From: Paguma larvata
Taxonomy: Eukaryota > Chordata > Mammalia > Carnivora > Viverridae
Assembly: GCA_030068075.1 (NCBI GenBank)
Contig: CM057841.1
Span: 40,527,030 to 40,591,029, forward strand
Length of the DNA stretch: 64,000 nucleotides
Direction of reading: 5' to 3'
In this document: positions 10,483 to 20,690 of the stretch, piece after piece
Position numbering within the stretch: the first letter of the stretch is position 1
How the letters are laid out: every line of letters begins with the position of its first letter
Made by a program: the position numbers and the translations under genes
Notes under the pieces: model-generated
Told to the model about the DNA's origin: nothing
The model's input: the letters and a program-made list of their open reading frames with translations, nothing else
Databases searched by the model: none

Positions 10483-10539
<57 letters not shown>

Positions 10540-10568
10540 AAAGAAAAAAGTAAAAGAAAAACAAGGGC
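10453..10568. mobile_element. Tail-only retroinsertion: (AAAG)n flanked by a target-site duplication
   Basis: A 14-base direct repeat AGAAAAACAAGGGC is perfect at 10,453-10,466 and 10,555-10,568. Between them lie 88 bases of A12, then (GAAA)n, then AAAAGTAAA. This is the layout of a LINE-mobilised insertion reduced to its poly(A) tail, with the tail later converted to an AAAG microsatellite. The open frame across it on the minus strand is an artefact of the repeat. Confidence 0.75.
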
Positions 10569-10817
10569 CAAGCAGTGTCTGAGTCCAGGTGAGCATGCAG
10601 ACCACATCACTGGCTAGTCACAGAAGCCAGAAAGGACACCTGACATTCCAGTCTCCAAAATCCAGAACAAAGTCATGGCTTTCCTCTCTCTTGCCTCAAC
10701 CCAAATGTGAAATGCAAACTCCAGATGGAATTGAGTTCCAAAAGAAACTCAAACTCCTTCTTGGAGGAAAGAATTATTTGCTAATAAACTTCTACTATCA
10801 TCTTATATCCATTTATT

Positions 10818-10848
10818 TAGTCATTCATTCATTCATTCATTCATTCAA
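10818..10848. repeat. (ATTC)n microsatellite
   Basis: About six ATTC units, CATTCATTCATTCATTCATT. A tail of this kind is also typical of an L2 3' end in reverse orientation (TGAATGAA), but no L2 body is evident to the left. Confidence 0.85.
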
Positions 10849-10869
10849 AGTTTAACACTCAGGTAGAAG

Positions 10870-11115
10870 CAGTACGCTTAGTGGATAATAGAACAGATTT
10901 TGGATCCAGGGAGGTCTGAGTTTAAGTCCAGAGTCAGCCCACATCAGCTTGGAAATTTTGGACAGGCCATTTAACCTCTATAGGCCTCATTTTCTTTACC
11001 TGTACAACCAGATACGGACACTGCACGTGGATCAAATGAGAAGGCACACAGGGGCCCTATATGGTAGAGGAAGGTATACAGCAAATGCTCCTTAAATAGA
11101 AGCTACTGTTATAAT
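10870..11115 (+). repeat. MIR SINE fragment
   Basis: TTAGTGGATAATAGAACAGA, GGATCCAGGGAGGTCTGAGT, GCCATTTAACCTCTATAGGC, CATTTTCTTTACCTGTACAA and CAGCAAATGCTCCTTAAATA follow the MIR order from head to tail. It is nearly full length. Confidence 0.85.
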
Positions 11116-11124
11116 AGGAAGGAG

Positions 11125-11325
11125 CGCCGTAAATGTGTACTGAACATGTCTCCCAGGAGCACTGTTTCCAAATGACTTGATCCTGAACAACAGCTCTGTG
11201 AGATCTTACTTTTTCTATTTTGACAGTGAAAACACTGAACCGAAGCACAAAAACTTGTCGTGTCTCGCTTAAATTACCTGGCAGCTACTTTTCAGATTTA
11301 GAGTTTGGGTTCAGGCTTTTCTCAC
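11125..11325 (-). repeat. MIR fragment, minus (tentative)
   Basis: ACAACAGCTCTGTGAGATC, TTTGACAGTGAAAACACTGA and TTAAATTACCTGGCAGCTAC follow the reverse-MIR order (acaaccctgtgagg..tttacagatgaggaaactga..gtcacacagctag). It is more diverged than its neighbour. Confidence 0.5.
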
Positions 11326-11574
11326 TGCAAAGTCGAAGATACCAGGTTGCCTGGTTCAAATCTAGGCAGTGAAATGAAGGAACTGACTAGTGGGAGAGAG
11401 GAAATGGGAGCCCCTTGTAATCAACTAGTATACCCCACATGGTAAGTTTCATACAGAGCGGCAACAGTCCAGGAACAGCTAACTCCATCAGATGAGGCCA
11501 GGGAATCACACTGGTCCTGACTCATTTGATAATTTGGACCTTAAAAGCTGAGAAGATAAAATTAAAAACAAAAG

Positions 11575-11950
11575 CAGCACCTGGCTGGCTTAGTCTGAGG
11601 AACATGCAACTCTTTTTTTTTTTTTTACTTTTTTTTTTTTTTTTTAACGTTTATTTATTTTTGAGAGACATAGAGACAGAGTGTGAGCAGGGGAGGGGCA
11701 GAGAGAGAGAGGGAGACAAAGAAGCAGAAGCAGGCTCCAGGCTCTGAGCCGTCAGCACAGGGCCCGACGCGGGGCTCGAACTCACAGACCGCGAGATCAT
11801 GACCTGAGCTGAAGTCGGCCGTTCAACCAACTGAGCCACCCAGGCGCCCCAGAACATGCAACTCTTGATCTCAGAGTCATAAGTTCAAGCCTCACGTTGG
11901 GTGTAGAGATGACTTAAAAAAAAAAAAAGAAAGAAAGAAAAGAAAAGCTA
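11575..11950 (+). mobile_element. Older carnivoran SINE, split by a younger SINE
   Basis: GCACCTGGCTGGCTTAGTC (up to 11,614) continues at 11,867 with GATCTCAGAGTCATAAGTTC, AAGCCTCACGTTGGGTGTAG, AGATGACTT and a poly(A)/AAAG tail. This short form is the older CAN-SINE type shared across Carnivora. The interruption is a minus-strand SINE with an exact duplication of GAACATGCAACTCTT. Confidence 0.85.
11615..11851 (-). mobile_element. Felid-type SINE, minus, nested in an older SINE
   Basis: Read on the minus strand it begins GGGGCGCCTGGGTGGCTCAG, with a B-box-like GTTCGAGCCCCGCG, then the CT-rich region and an A-rich tail. The target-site duplication GAACATGCAACTCTT is perfect at 11,600-11,614 and 11,852-11,866. 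The T-rich left part is the tail; it has two T runs separated by AC. Confidence 0.95.
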
Positions 11951-11951
11951 A

Positions 11952-12188
11952 GGGGCACCTGGGTGGCTCAGTAGGTTAAGGGTTGGAGTTTGGATCAGGT
12001 CATGATCTCACAGTTTGTGAGTTCAAGCCCCGCATTGGGCTCTCTGCTGCCAGCGCAGAGCCTACTTGGGATCCTCTGTCTCCTTCTCTTTCTGCCCCTC
12101 CCCTGCTCATGCTCGCATGTGCTGTCTCTCTAAAATAAAAAATAAAATAAAATAAAATAAAATAAAATAAAATAAAACACTAAAAAAG
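11952..12188 (+). mobile_element. Felid-type SINE, plus, with (AAAAT)n tail
   Basis: Starts GGGGCACCTGGGTGGCTCAG and runs through GGTCATGATCTCACAGTTTG to a CT-rich region and an expanded (AAAAT)n tail. It abuts the older SINE at 11,575-11,950. The flanking word AAAGCTGAGAAGA occurs at about 11,544 and 12,189, with a diverged copy near 11,942, consistent with successive insertions into one target. Confidence 0.93.
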
Positions 12189-12577
12189 AAAGCTGAGAAG
12201 AGTGTCTAAATGGCAAGAATGAAGTCTGGCTGTTAGGTTAAAGATATCCCCAGAAAATGAGAAACTTGTATCATACCTTTCCCCACTCAAATCAAACTGG
12301 AAACCAAATCATAGCTGAGGCAGGCTTCTCTTTATACAAATATTCTGACCAAACAATGGCAAAGGGCTGATAGAATTGGCACAATCAACACACTGCAAGG
12401 AGAAATCACCACCACTACGTACTTCCAGAGGGAGGTGCATACCATCTGCTATGATGAGGTCTTAGCAATGGATAAATGAATACAAAAATTGAATCTGGAT
12501 GCGATTAAGAGTCTCATTCAAGATCCAGTGTCAGAAAATTAAAAGCACAGAAGGAAACACCATTAACAATGGTTCTG

Positions 12578-12785
12578 ACTTAGAGGCCATTGTAGCCCCT
12601 TGGGGACAGTTGAGAGTGTCTGAAGACATTTTTGGTTGTCATGACTGGGGAGGGGATATTACTGGCATCTGGTGGGTAGAGACCAGGGATGCTGCTAACC
12701 ATTCTTCAATGCACAAAACAACTGCCACAACAAAAGATTATCCTTCTCAAAATGTCAACAGTACTGAGTTGAGAAAACCTGTATT
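12578..12785 (+). mobile_element. MER20 hAT-Charlie DNA transposon
   Basis: The run TGTCTGAAGACATTTTTGGT, TGTCATGACTGGGGAGGG, ATTACTGGCATCTGGTGGGT, AGAGACCAGGGATGCTGCTA, CCACAACAAAAGATTATCC and AAAATGTCAACAGTACTGAG follows the MER20 consensus order through nearly its whole length. The open frame of 96 residues through it is incidental. Confidence 0.88.
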
Positions 12786-12891
12786 ATAGATAAATGATTC
12801 CACTTCTTCAATGACAGAGGTGAGGGACATTTATAGATTAAAATAAACTTGAAAGGTCTATCTGAAGATTAAAAAAAAAGAAAGAAAATTG

Positions 12892-13104
12892 GGGGCACCT
12901 AGGTGGCTCAGTCGGTTAACCGGCCAACTTTGCTCAGGTCATGATCTCACGGTCTGTGAGTTTGAGCCCCGCGTCGGTCTCTGTACTGACAGCTCAGAGC
13001 CTGGAGCCTGCTTCGGATTCTGTGTCTCCCTCTCTCTATCTGCTCCTGCCCCACTCGCACTCTGTCTCTGTCTCTCAAAAATAAACATTTAAAATTTTTT
13101 TAAA
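12892..13104 (+). mobile_element. Felid-type SINE, plus
   Basis: GGGGCACCTAGGTGGCTCAG, then GGTCATGATCTCACGGTCTG, a B-box-like GTTTGAGCCCCGCG, AGCTCAGAGCCTGGAGCCTG and CTCTGTCTCTCAAAAATAAA. The insertion site was A-rich, so the target-site duplication cannot be resolved. Confidence 0.94.
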
Positions 13105-14019
13105 AAAGAAAATAAAACAAAACTAAATTATAGTGCTTGGGGCTGCACACACTGGCAATGAGGAGGTGATTACTATACAAGTAAGGAAAATGTTCGTGAT
13201 CGCACAGATGGAAGACACTGGCAGGGTTTCTGGTGTATCTGGCAAGGTTCTACCTACTCAAAGAGTAGTGGTTTTAAAGTGTTCACCTTACAGTAACACA
13301 TTCAGCTGCATAATTGTTTTCATGTGTTTTCTGTATTATATTTAACAAGAACATAGTTTAAGATAATATTAGCAACAAAATAAAAAGCTTCTCTTTCCTC
13401 ACACTGGCTAGGAGTTAATTAGCTTATAGCTACTGAACTGAACAACAACAAAAAAGGATTGCTGATTCATCCAAGTGCATAATTTCTCTTTCTGTATTTT
13501 CCACAGGTGCTTAAAAAATTGTTTCTAACCTTGCCCATCCCTGTTGCTTCTTGCTAGAGATTCCCGGCCAGAGTCACACCGAGGTTAAAAGAGCATCGTG
13601 GAATCATTAAGCACAGGGGCTCCAAAGTCAGATAACCCCATGCCACTGGACTCAATTTGCTCCAGCTCTTCTAGCTCGAGGTGGTTCTTCTGTGAAATGA
13701 GATAAGTAACTATGACTTCCTCATTGAGTTTGTTGGGAATATTAGCCAAGGATTGTAAACCTGGATTCTGATATAGCGTGAATAATGGCTTACATAATCT
13801 GTTCATCAAGTGCTGAACATGGACCAAAACTAGCCCCAGAGCCCAGGGATACAGACTGGCCCAGCCTCCCTCCTTGCCTCTTTCACAGGAAAACCTCAGA
13901 TCCTACTGCTGCAGAGACTTACTCAGTGCTGTTTTATCATTGAAACTCACTACTTTTAGGTACTACGATTACTCTCAGTTGAAAACGAGGGAGCTTAAGG
14001 TCACAAAACTAGAATGTAC
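13105..14019. other. Unannotated unique sequence
   Basis: AT-rich in the left half. Open frames at 13,585-13,827 (minus) and from 13,874 (plus) show no domain. No repeat was recognised. Confidence 0.45.
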
Positions 14020-14260
14020 ATCCATGGTTACATGTCTTGTAACATTCTTTGGGCATCTGATGATTACCAGAACCTCAGCAAAGCACTTTCCATCCGTTGC
14101 CTCATTTAATGCTGCAAATCGCCATGTGAAACTATCATTATGCTCTTTTTCGGATATGAAAAGTAAGACTCCCAGATCATCTTTAGCTTTCCCAAAAGCT
14201 ACACAGCTGGTAAATGTCAAAACTAAGATTCAGCAGAACTAGCTCTAACTTAGGAGCCTG
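14020..14260 (-). repeat. MIR/L2-like fragment, minus
   Basis: AGCAAAGCACTTTCCATCCG, TTGCCTCATTTAATGCTGCA, CGGATATGAAAAGTAAGACT, AAAAGCTACACAGCTGGTAA and GATTCAGCAGAACTAGCTCT match the reverse-MIR pattern (gcactttacat..ctcatttaatcct..gatgaggaa..cacacagctggtaa). Confidence 0.72.
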
Positions 14261-14571
14261 TCATTTAGCGTAAAGCCCAGTGGGTTTTGTCGTGCTATTT
14301 TGATGCTGCTTTTAGGAGACCAAACCATTACCTCCCATGGTAGGACCATTACCTGTTTTAAAGGCATCATTTGCCTGTGACATTGATTCTAAAATCTCTT
14401 CAGGATTTCTGGATCTTTAAGTATGTGAGATTCTCTAAAAGGAATTGTGGTCTGAAGGAAAGAACAGTCTAGTCTCGTCCTTTATAGAAACTGGGAAGGT
14501 GAATGACCTGAATAAACTGAGGCATACAGCTAGCTAGCACTGGAGACTGAAAACCGATACTTTAGACTGAG

Positions 14572-14740
14572 CGCTTCTCAAACTTCCCAGACCATCTGAC
14601 TCACCTGGATGGTTTCTTAAAAACCATGCCAGCGGTTCTGATTCAGAAAGTCACAAGGTGGGTCCCCCCAAATGCATTTCTGACATAGCCCCTGGAGATG
14701 TCTGAGTTGCTGGTCCAGGGAGCACAGCTTGAAAGTGAAA
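14572..14740 (+). mobile_element. MER5A hAT-Charlie element, first of a pair
   Basis: GCGCTTCTCAAACTTCCCAG, CTGACTCACCTGGATGG, GCGGTTCTGATTCAGAAAGT, AATGCATTTCTGACA and AGTTGCTGGTCCAGGGAGCA are in MER5A order. The expected ends (cagtggttctcaaact, and accactttgagaacca in reverse) are partly eroded. Confidence 0.82.
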
Positions 14741-14887
14741 TCTAGACTTATCTCTGTTGGCTCTGGGACATTAGGGTGTCTATTCACCCTTGCGGAGTAT
14801 TTATTAGCCTCTGCAAAGGAAGCAGTTATGAGGTAAAGGATGGGACAGTAAGGGCAAAAGCTTTCTGACAATGAAAACAAGCTAATG

Positions 14888-15062
14888 AAACACTTCTCAA
14901 ACTTTAGAGGGCTTCACAGTCACCTGGAGGCTTGTTATGAATGCTCAGAGCCCACCCGCACCTGCACAGGCCTGGGCGAAGACCCCTGGATGCTGCCTTT
15001 GAAACAAGGTCCCCAGGTAACGTGGAGACAGATAGTGTGCAGACCACCTCTTATGAAATCTT
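14888..15062 (+). mobile_element. MER5A hAT-Charlie element, second of a pair
   Basis: AAACACTTCTCAAACTTTAG, CAGTCACCTGGAGGCTTGTT and AGAGCCCACCCGCACC match the MER5A 5' half, followed by a diverged GGTCCCCAGGTAACG 3' part. Same orientation as the copy 316 bases to the left. Confidence 0.75.
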
Positions 15063-17030
15063 GTAAAACAAAGACAAGACCCAGAACATGAGAGGAAATG
15101 GGCCTCATGACCCCTAGCCCTGAAGGGCCGGGTTTTGTCTAGAGATTGGGCATCCCACAAAGTTGGATACTCTTGGATATTCCACAACAGACCACGAGAG
15201 AGAGAAAGTACATTTAATTTTTTTTTTCTATAGACACATCTAAGTCAAATATTCGACTTGAGGATCTTCAGAGTGAATTTTAAATGAGAAAAAAACGAGA
15301 TCATTTGAGATGAAAGAAAACCTTGGGATCTTTCGATTCAGAGCAGCCTGCAGAGTTAGGTGTGAATTGGAAATGTCCCAGAAGATAGGTACTGGGTAAT
15401 CAGAGCTATTGCATTTTGCACCTGACACAGTATCGCTTCCTCCAACGACAGCAGCGTAGCCTGAGCAATTTCAATGTCTTAATCACTTTCCCTTTCTTTC
15501 AGAATCTGGGGAATTTAGTCTAATTCTGCATGTCTTCCCTTAGGAATTATGAAGTGTCAGCTACCATAGAGACTGTGCAAGTGGCTTTGGGTAAGAAATG
15601 TTTGCTGTAATTCAGAGGACGGTGTAATTGAGTTAACGAGTTGGGGGAGACACATTTACCTCCTGGACTGGAACTGAGGGCCTGACCATGGGAAGGTATC
15701 AAGGAGCAAGAGTTGGAGTATTTATGCCAATCACTCACCGCATGCTGCTGCAGTGAGCAAATTCTGAATGCCGGGCTCTTAACACTCTGATTACTGTGGA
15801 TAAAAATGATGGAAATTAACAACCCACTGTTGGCTACATGTGAAGAGGGGAGGGGTACGTAAAGCAACGGCATCAGGTGGACTGCTCATGATGCAGTTTG
15901 TTCCACGTGACGTTCACAGAGCTGATCCATAGTCACCATGAGCGAGAAAGTGAAACATCGGTGAATTGTGCCAATCGTATTGGATTTGGTCCTTCTGCCA
16001 GGTAAGGACTATCTTGAGATTTTAGGTGAGTCTACTAGAAAGTGAGCAGTGTCATTCTTTCTGACAGTCAAGATATCTGTGTGCGAGGTCCCCTCACTCT
16101 GGCACTGAGTAATGCCTTTTTTTCTGATGTTTAGTAGTAAGTTAATCCTCATGGAAGAACATTTTGAAAATGGAGGGGGTTAAAATAAACTAAATAAAGT
16201 TGACTGGCTACATAGACAAATGACAGGATAACGAACGGATAATCTTATCACCTATGATGACTACCATTAGTTACCACACTGGTTTATCACCTTCTAAATT
16301 ATTTTAACCAATAAAAAAAATCCAAAGTAAAGATTGTGGATTAAACACAAATTTTTATCATGCACCAGATGATAAATACTATACCACTCGTATTTTTCCA
16401 TATCGTTAAGACTTTCTTCTTAAATCTGACAAATGACTTCTCAAATTGAGGTTATACGAACAAACTGTTAACATTTAAAGATTTCCTCAAAGGAGTAGTG
16501 ATTTAGCATTTTTTGCATTTAACGCCAATAAATAAAAAAAAACGTAATGAGTCATTTTTAATAGCTTTATTGAAGTAATACTGTAAGAAATCACCCGGAA
16601 GAACGTTTTTTCATGATTCAATCTTTGTGTTTCAGAGTGTTTCCTCAGGCTAAGACAAGGGTCGGTGTATGTTAGGTTCAAGAAAAACACTGCCAAATGC
16701 CCTCGGGAATTGATTTATACTCCCCATCAGCAAAGTATTAGAGTGCTCTTCTCATTCCACCCTGGTCAGCAAGTATGTTAGTATCGTTATTTAAGGTTCT
16801 GTCACTTTTAATGAAACAATCAAGATGTCATCATATAGTTCAAAAATGGAAACTGCATTTAAGAATTTTCGTTTTCACTTTTGATGCACTTTGGCTGTGT
16901 TTGTCCTTTCTTTCTGCTTAGTTAAGGTAACATATTATCCAAAGTGACTTCTCTTATTGAAATTCTTGGTAAAAATTGAGGTTGAAAGTGACAATAAAAG
17001 CAGGCTGACCACGGCCCATATACCAGCCTG
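15063..17030. other. Repeat-poor unique stretch
   Basis: Few recognisable repeats. A short TTTTTAATAGCTTTATTGAA stub at 16,553 resembles the 3' end of an L1 in reverse, and a CTTCTGCCAGGTAAGGAC donor-like motif lies at about 15,998. The frame at 15,547-15,873 (minus) has no domain. I see no gene. Confidence 0.45.
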
Positions 17031-17034
17031 GTTG

Positions 17035-17165
17035 AAGCTAAGAAACCTGGATTCCAACACCGGGTTCCCGGTCATGAGCTTTATTTCTCCAGCTAAGTAA
17101 AAATTTAACATCTCTGGGCATCACATTCCTCATCACTAAAAACGTAGTTGAAATAGATGATGGAA
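17035..17165 (+). repeat. Diverged MIR fragment, plus
   Basis: ACCTGGATTCCAACACCGGG, TTTAACATCTCTGGGC, CATTCCTCATCACTAAAAAC and GTAGTTGAAATAGATGATG follow the MIR order at low identity. Confidence 0.5.
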
Positions 17166-18774
17166 CAAAGGTCGCAGACACTTAACCAGACAACTAACGT
17201 ATCTCCAGATAATTTTTTTGTGACAGAGAGTTTCATTTTTAAGAAGGTATGTTACATTGATTTAATAGACACCTAGAAGCAAGTTCCTCACAGAAGTCAG
17301 AGTTTGCTTTCAAAGAAATGTCTGTCTGGGCATACCAGACAATTAAGTAACACTGTGTGTGAATAATACAAAAATGATTTCTAAATGTTCCTCTACCTTC
17401 TTGTTCCAATAGTCTTTTTTAAAAACGTGTTCTTAAAACTATCAAAGAATGGTAAAATAACTAATTATGCATGAGTTACTCTCATGACTTATTCCATTCT
17501 CCTGAGGCATGCTGTAATTTAAAAAAAAAATGAAGGATTTGTAACTGTTAGTTATCAGCACTTCATGTAACTTTTGATTCAAGTAACAAATAGCATTTCA
17601 GCTCTGTGTATTCATTATGCCACTAAATTGCAAAGGAAAGAAGCCAATTCTAATGAATTGTAACCATAGTTTCTTTTGCGTATTACATATTAGAAGTGGG
17701 TAGCACTTTAAATTATGGTACACAAAACAGCATATAATTAATTCTGAATAAAAGATAATGTATTCTTGCTAAATATGAGTTATTTTAAAATCTCTTAATG
17801 AAGAACTAAGCATATGCTGTGCTGTACAGTGCAAGTGGTTAGCATATGCCGTTAGAGCCAACATTTTGCATTTATTATTATATTTATTTTCAATAATAAT
17901 ATATTATTTTAAGTGAACACAAAAAAACTTAATCACTAACATTCCAAATGTGGAAAATATATGCAAATTATAGGAAACTTTTTGGCTTCCCATAAGTTGT
18001 CACTAAATAACTTTCTGATGACATGGTGCGATTGCAATTTGCAATAGAATGGGAAAAATGGAAAAGACTGTTACTTTTAAATCGCAGAACATATGCACAA
18101 TGAATTTTAAAATTCAGATATGGAGAGAAATGTTTCTATTCTGAAAATTGACATGTTCTGAGTTTTCATGGAAAAGCAAAGCTTAAAACCCAGCCTTTAA
18201 GTTCTACCAGATTTAGTCATGAGTTTATAATTCCCTTTCTGACATCGTGTTTCTGCTTTTCAAACAATGTATCCTGTCCCTGCCACACTCTTAGGTCGTA
18301 GCTTTGGACTGACCGCGAGTCTTATTCCTCCCTCTGTCTCTTACATACTGCTCTCACCATTATCATCCATACCACCATCACCACAATCCCCACCCAAACG
18401 ACAATAAATCTCGGGGCAAACTCTTTTTAGTCTTATTCTCCCCATCTGCAACATGATCTTGCTAATGTCTCTAAAAACCAGTCATATGACCATGAGCAGA
18501 TCTCCATTTTGAAGCTAACTTTAGAGCTCTCAGCTATGAAGTGACTCTGCTAAGGTCTTTTTTTTTTTTTTTTAAATCTACAACAAATCTTCCATTTCCA
18601 TGGTTCTTCCTGAGTGCCAACAGAAATACGCAACAAAACTAGGTTTCCTAAACTCACATATGCTTTCAATTCTTGCTTTGTTTAAATGTGGAGAGGAAAG
18701 AACTGTGGATAGTAAAAATGAATTGCAATATCACAAACGCTTAGAATTAAAACCAAAATGTAAAGCTTAATTAT
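17166..18774. other. AT-rich, repeat-free block, possibly conserved non-coding
   Basis: No transposon was recognised over about 1.6 kb. It contains an octamer-like TATGCAAATTATAG near 17,960 and a C/EBP-like pair ATTGCAATTTGCAATAGAAT near 18,032. A T16 run lies at about 18,559. Such a repeat-free AT-rich block can be enhancer DNA, but that is only an inference without an alignment. Confidence 0.35.
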
Positions 18775-18789
18775 AAATTGAAGGTTTAG

Positions 18790-19005
18790 GGGCACCTGGG
18801 TGGCTCAGTTGGTTAAGCATTACTTTGGCTCAGGTCATGATCTCACAGTTAGTGAGTTGGAGCCCCACGTCGGGCTCTGTGCTGAGAGCTTAGAGCCCGG
18901 AGCCTGCTTTGGATTCTGTGTCTCCGTCTCTCTCTGTCCCTTCCCCACCACACTCTGTGTCTCTCTGTGTCTCAAAAATAAACAAACATTAATAAATAAA
19001 TAAAT
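18790..19005 (+). mobile_element. Felid-type SINE, plus
   Basis: GGGCACCTGGGTGGCTCAGT to CTCAAAAATAAAC, with AATAAATAAATAAATAAAT at the tail. A near-perfect 15-base duplication flanks it: AAATTGAAGGTTTAG (18,775-18,789) and AAATCGAAGGTTTAG (19,006-19,020). It lacks part of the GTCCAACTTC segment after the head. Confidence 0.96.
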
Positions 19006-19020
19006 AAATCGAAGGTTTAG

Positions 19021-19440
19021 CTTCTACTCCAGAAGAATAATAACTATTCACCAGAAACCGATTGAACTAAAAAGAGTCTCTCTTCCATTCTACCCCAAAT
19101 ACCCCCAGATTTGGAGTAATTTTGAATGTGCTTCTTTCTCAAGTACTAATGTGTGGAAATGAAAAATGGAAAAAGAACGAAATGTAAGACTGACCTAAAA
19201 TAATTAATTATACCATCCCTCCATGATTGCTGCTATTTCAGAATGATTCCCTTCCATTCGCAGTACGCATGGAGAAAGTTGAAATCACACTGAATAGATA
19301 ATTCTGTGGCCTACTTCGCACCCCTTTAACATTTTATCCTAAGCATATGTCCATTTAGCTACAGATTCTTTGTTAATACTTCCAGTGACAATTACAGCCC
19401 ATCATAAAAATATAGCACATTTATTTAACCCATCTCCTGT
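19021..19440. other. Unannotated unique sequence
   Basis: AT-rich, with no recognised repeat and no convincing frame. Confidence 0.4.
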
Positions 19441-19557
19441 TAGCTATTTCACTATTTCTCCTCCATCCTTCCCTCCTTTCTCTCCCTCTTTCTTTCTGTC
19501 TTTCTTTTCTTTTTCTTTCTTGTCTTTCTTTCTTTATTTCCTTCTTTCTTTCCTATG
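19441..19557. repeat. Pyrimidine-rich (CTTT)n-like tract
   Basis: About 115 bases almost free of purines on the plus strand, mixing CCTCC, CTTT and TTTCTTTC words. The Phe/Ser/Leu-rich frame here is a product of the repeat. Confidence 0.85.
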
Positions 19558-19744
19558 TTGAATACTTTATGCATGTATTTTTTCACATTTAAAGATATTT
19601 CTTTAGCATTAATTCCAAAAATGTGAGGTGAATATTGTAAAATCTCAGCAGAAATAATAGGATTATTTCAAAATAACTTTGGTGGCTTATTTTTTACATA
19701 AATACTCATCCTTAGCATTTTCTGTGAACTGCTTTGTACTTCAC

Positions 19745-19960
19745 CAAACCAGCCCCATTAGCAACGTCCTGAATCATCCCAGTTGTCTTCCCACCTCCAC
19801 TGTTACAATGGAATAGACATATTTATTTCTATACACTTCCTCTCCCTCCAGACTAGGTTCTCTTCAGGAAGATCCTAGATGACTAAACACCTTAATCTCA
19901 GCTCTCTGCTTAAGGTCAGGCATGTCGTAGGTGCTCAATAAACATGCACTGAATGGACAA
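19745..19960 (+). repeat. L2 LINE 3' end
   Basis: CTTCCTCTCCCTCCAGACTA, CTCTCTGCTTAAGGTCAGGC and GTAGGTGCTCAATAAACATG, ending in a CACTGAATGG word, match the L2 3' end (tagactgtaagc..ggcac..taggtgctcaataaa..tgaatg). Confidence 0.75.
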
Positions 19961-20475
19961 TGCATTTTGAAAATTATTTGCCAAACTCCATCCTTGCCCC
20001 AGAGCTATAAATGCATCTCTTGCTCAGGTTGCAAAGATCCTTCTCTATTATGTTTTCCTTTATTCTTCCCTGGCACATTCCACCAAAACAAACAAACAAA
20101 CAAAAAAAAAACCAAAAAATTCAGGACAGGAAACCTCTTCCTAAAGCCATTCCGTCATCCACTAGTATTGCTGAGATGGATTTGCAAAGGATAAAGCTGT
20201 TCTTTCCGATGTCATATTAACAGTTTACTTTGCATGAATAAAGAGGAGGATCGAATAATGTCACCCCCTCAGAGAAGTAAGTATTCCTGGGAGAATGACC
20301 CATTTCACCTCTCTTTAGCAAGAAAGACCCATTTCATCTCTTCTTCTGTGACATGACGATTTCCTTATGACAAGTGCCCAATTCTGAGGTTGTCCCATCC
20401 CGACAGCTCTCTGCCTCTTCCAACAGAACTCTCACAGATGGTAGAGTCTGTCCTGTTCACTCATAAATCTCTATT
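19961..20475. other. Unannotated sequence with an A-rich tract
   Basis: A simple (CAAA)n/A-rich tract lies at 20,085-20,117. The rest is unique. Two short overlapping frames across the A-rich tract are Lys/Asn-rich by-products. Confidence 0.4.
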
Positions 20476-20479
20476 CCAC

Positions 20480-20690
20480 AGCACGCTGAATGGTGCACTG
20501 AAGCCCCTCAGAACTGAAAAGGTTCTTAGAGGTCGCCAAGTTTAGCTCTATTATTAATATATGTATGTAAACAAATGTCTGAATAGGGATAGTTATTTGT
20601 CTAAGGTTTATGTAAAAATGATAGTATCTGGATGAGAATTTAGAATTCTTAACTCCAAGGCCAGGGTTCCTTCCACAGCTGCCCAAGATA
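20480..20690 (-). repeat. MIR-family fragment, minus (tentative)
   Basis: CTCAGAACTGAAAAGGTTCT, TAGAGGTCGCCAAGTTTAGC and CCAAGGCCAGGGTTCCTTCC resemble the old MIR-type pattern agctggaaggaacc..tagagatcatctagtcc in order. Confidence 0.5.

Noticed and set aside
11651..11857. Frames beginning near GCACCTGGGTGGCTCAG (also at 2,682, 12,889, 18,800, 44,337, 60,781)
   Set aside because: All are SINE reading frames; the repeated Met-Ala-Gln-Leu/Ser-Val-Lys starts are the SINE head, not a gene family.
12892..13104. tRNA-like sequences with A and B boxes
   Set aside because: They are the tRNA-Lys-derived heads of SINEs. No functional tRNA gene with a complete cloverleaf was seen.
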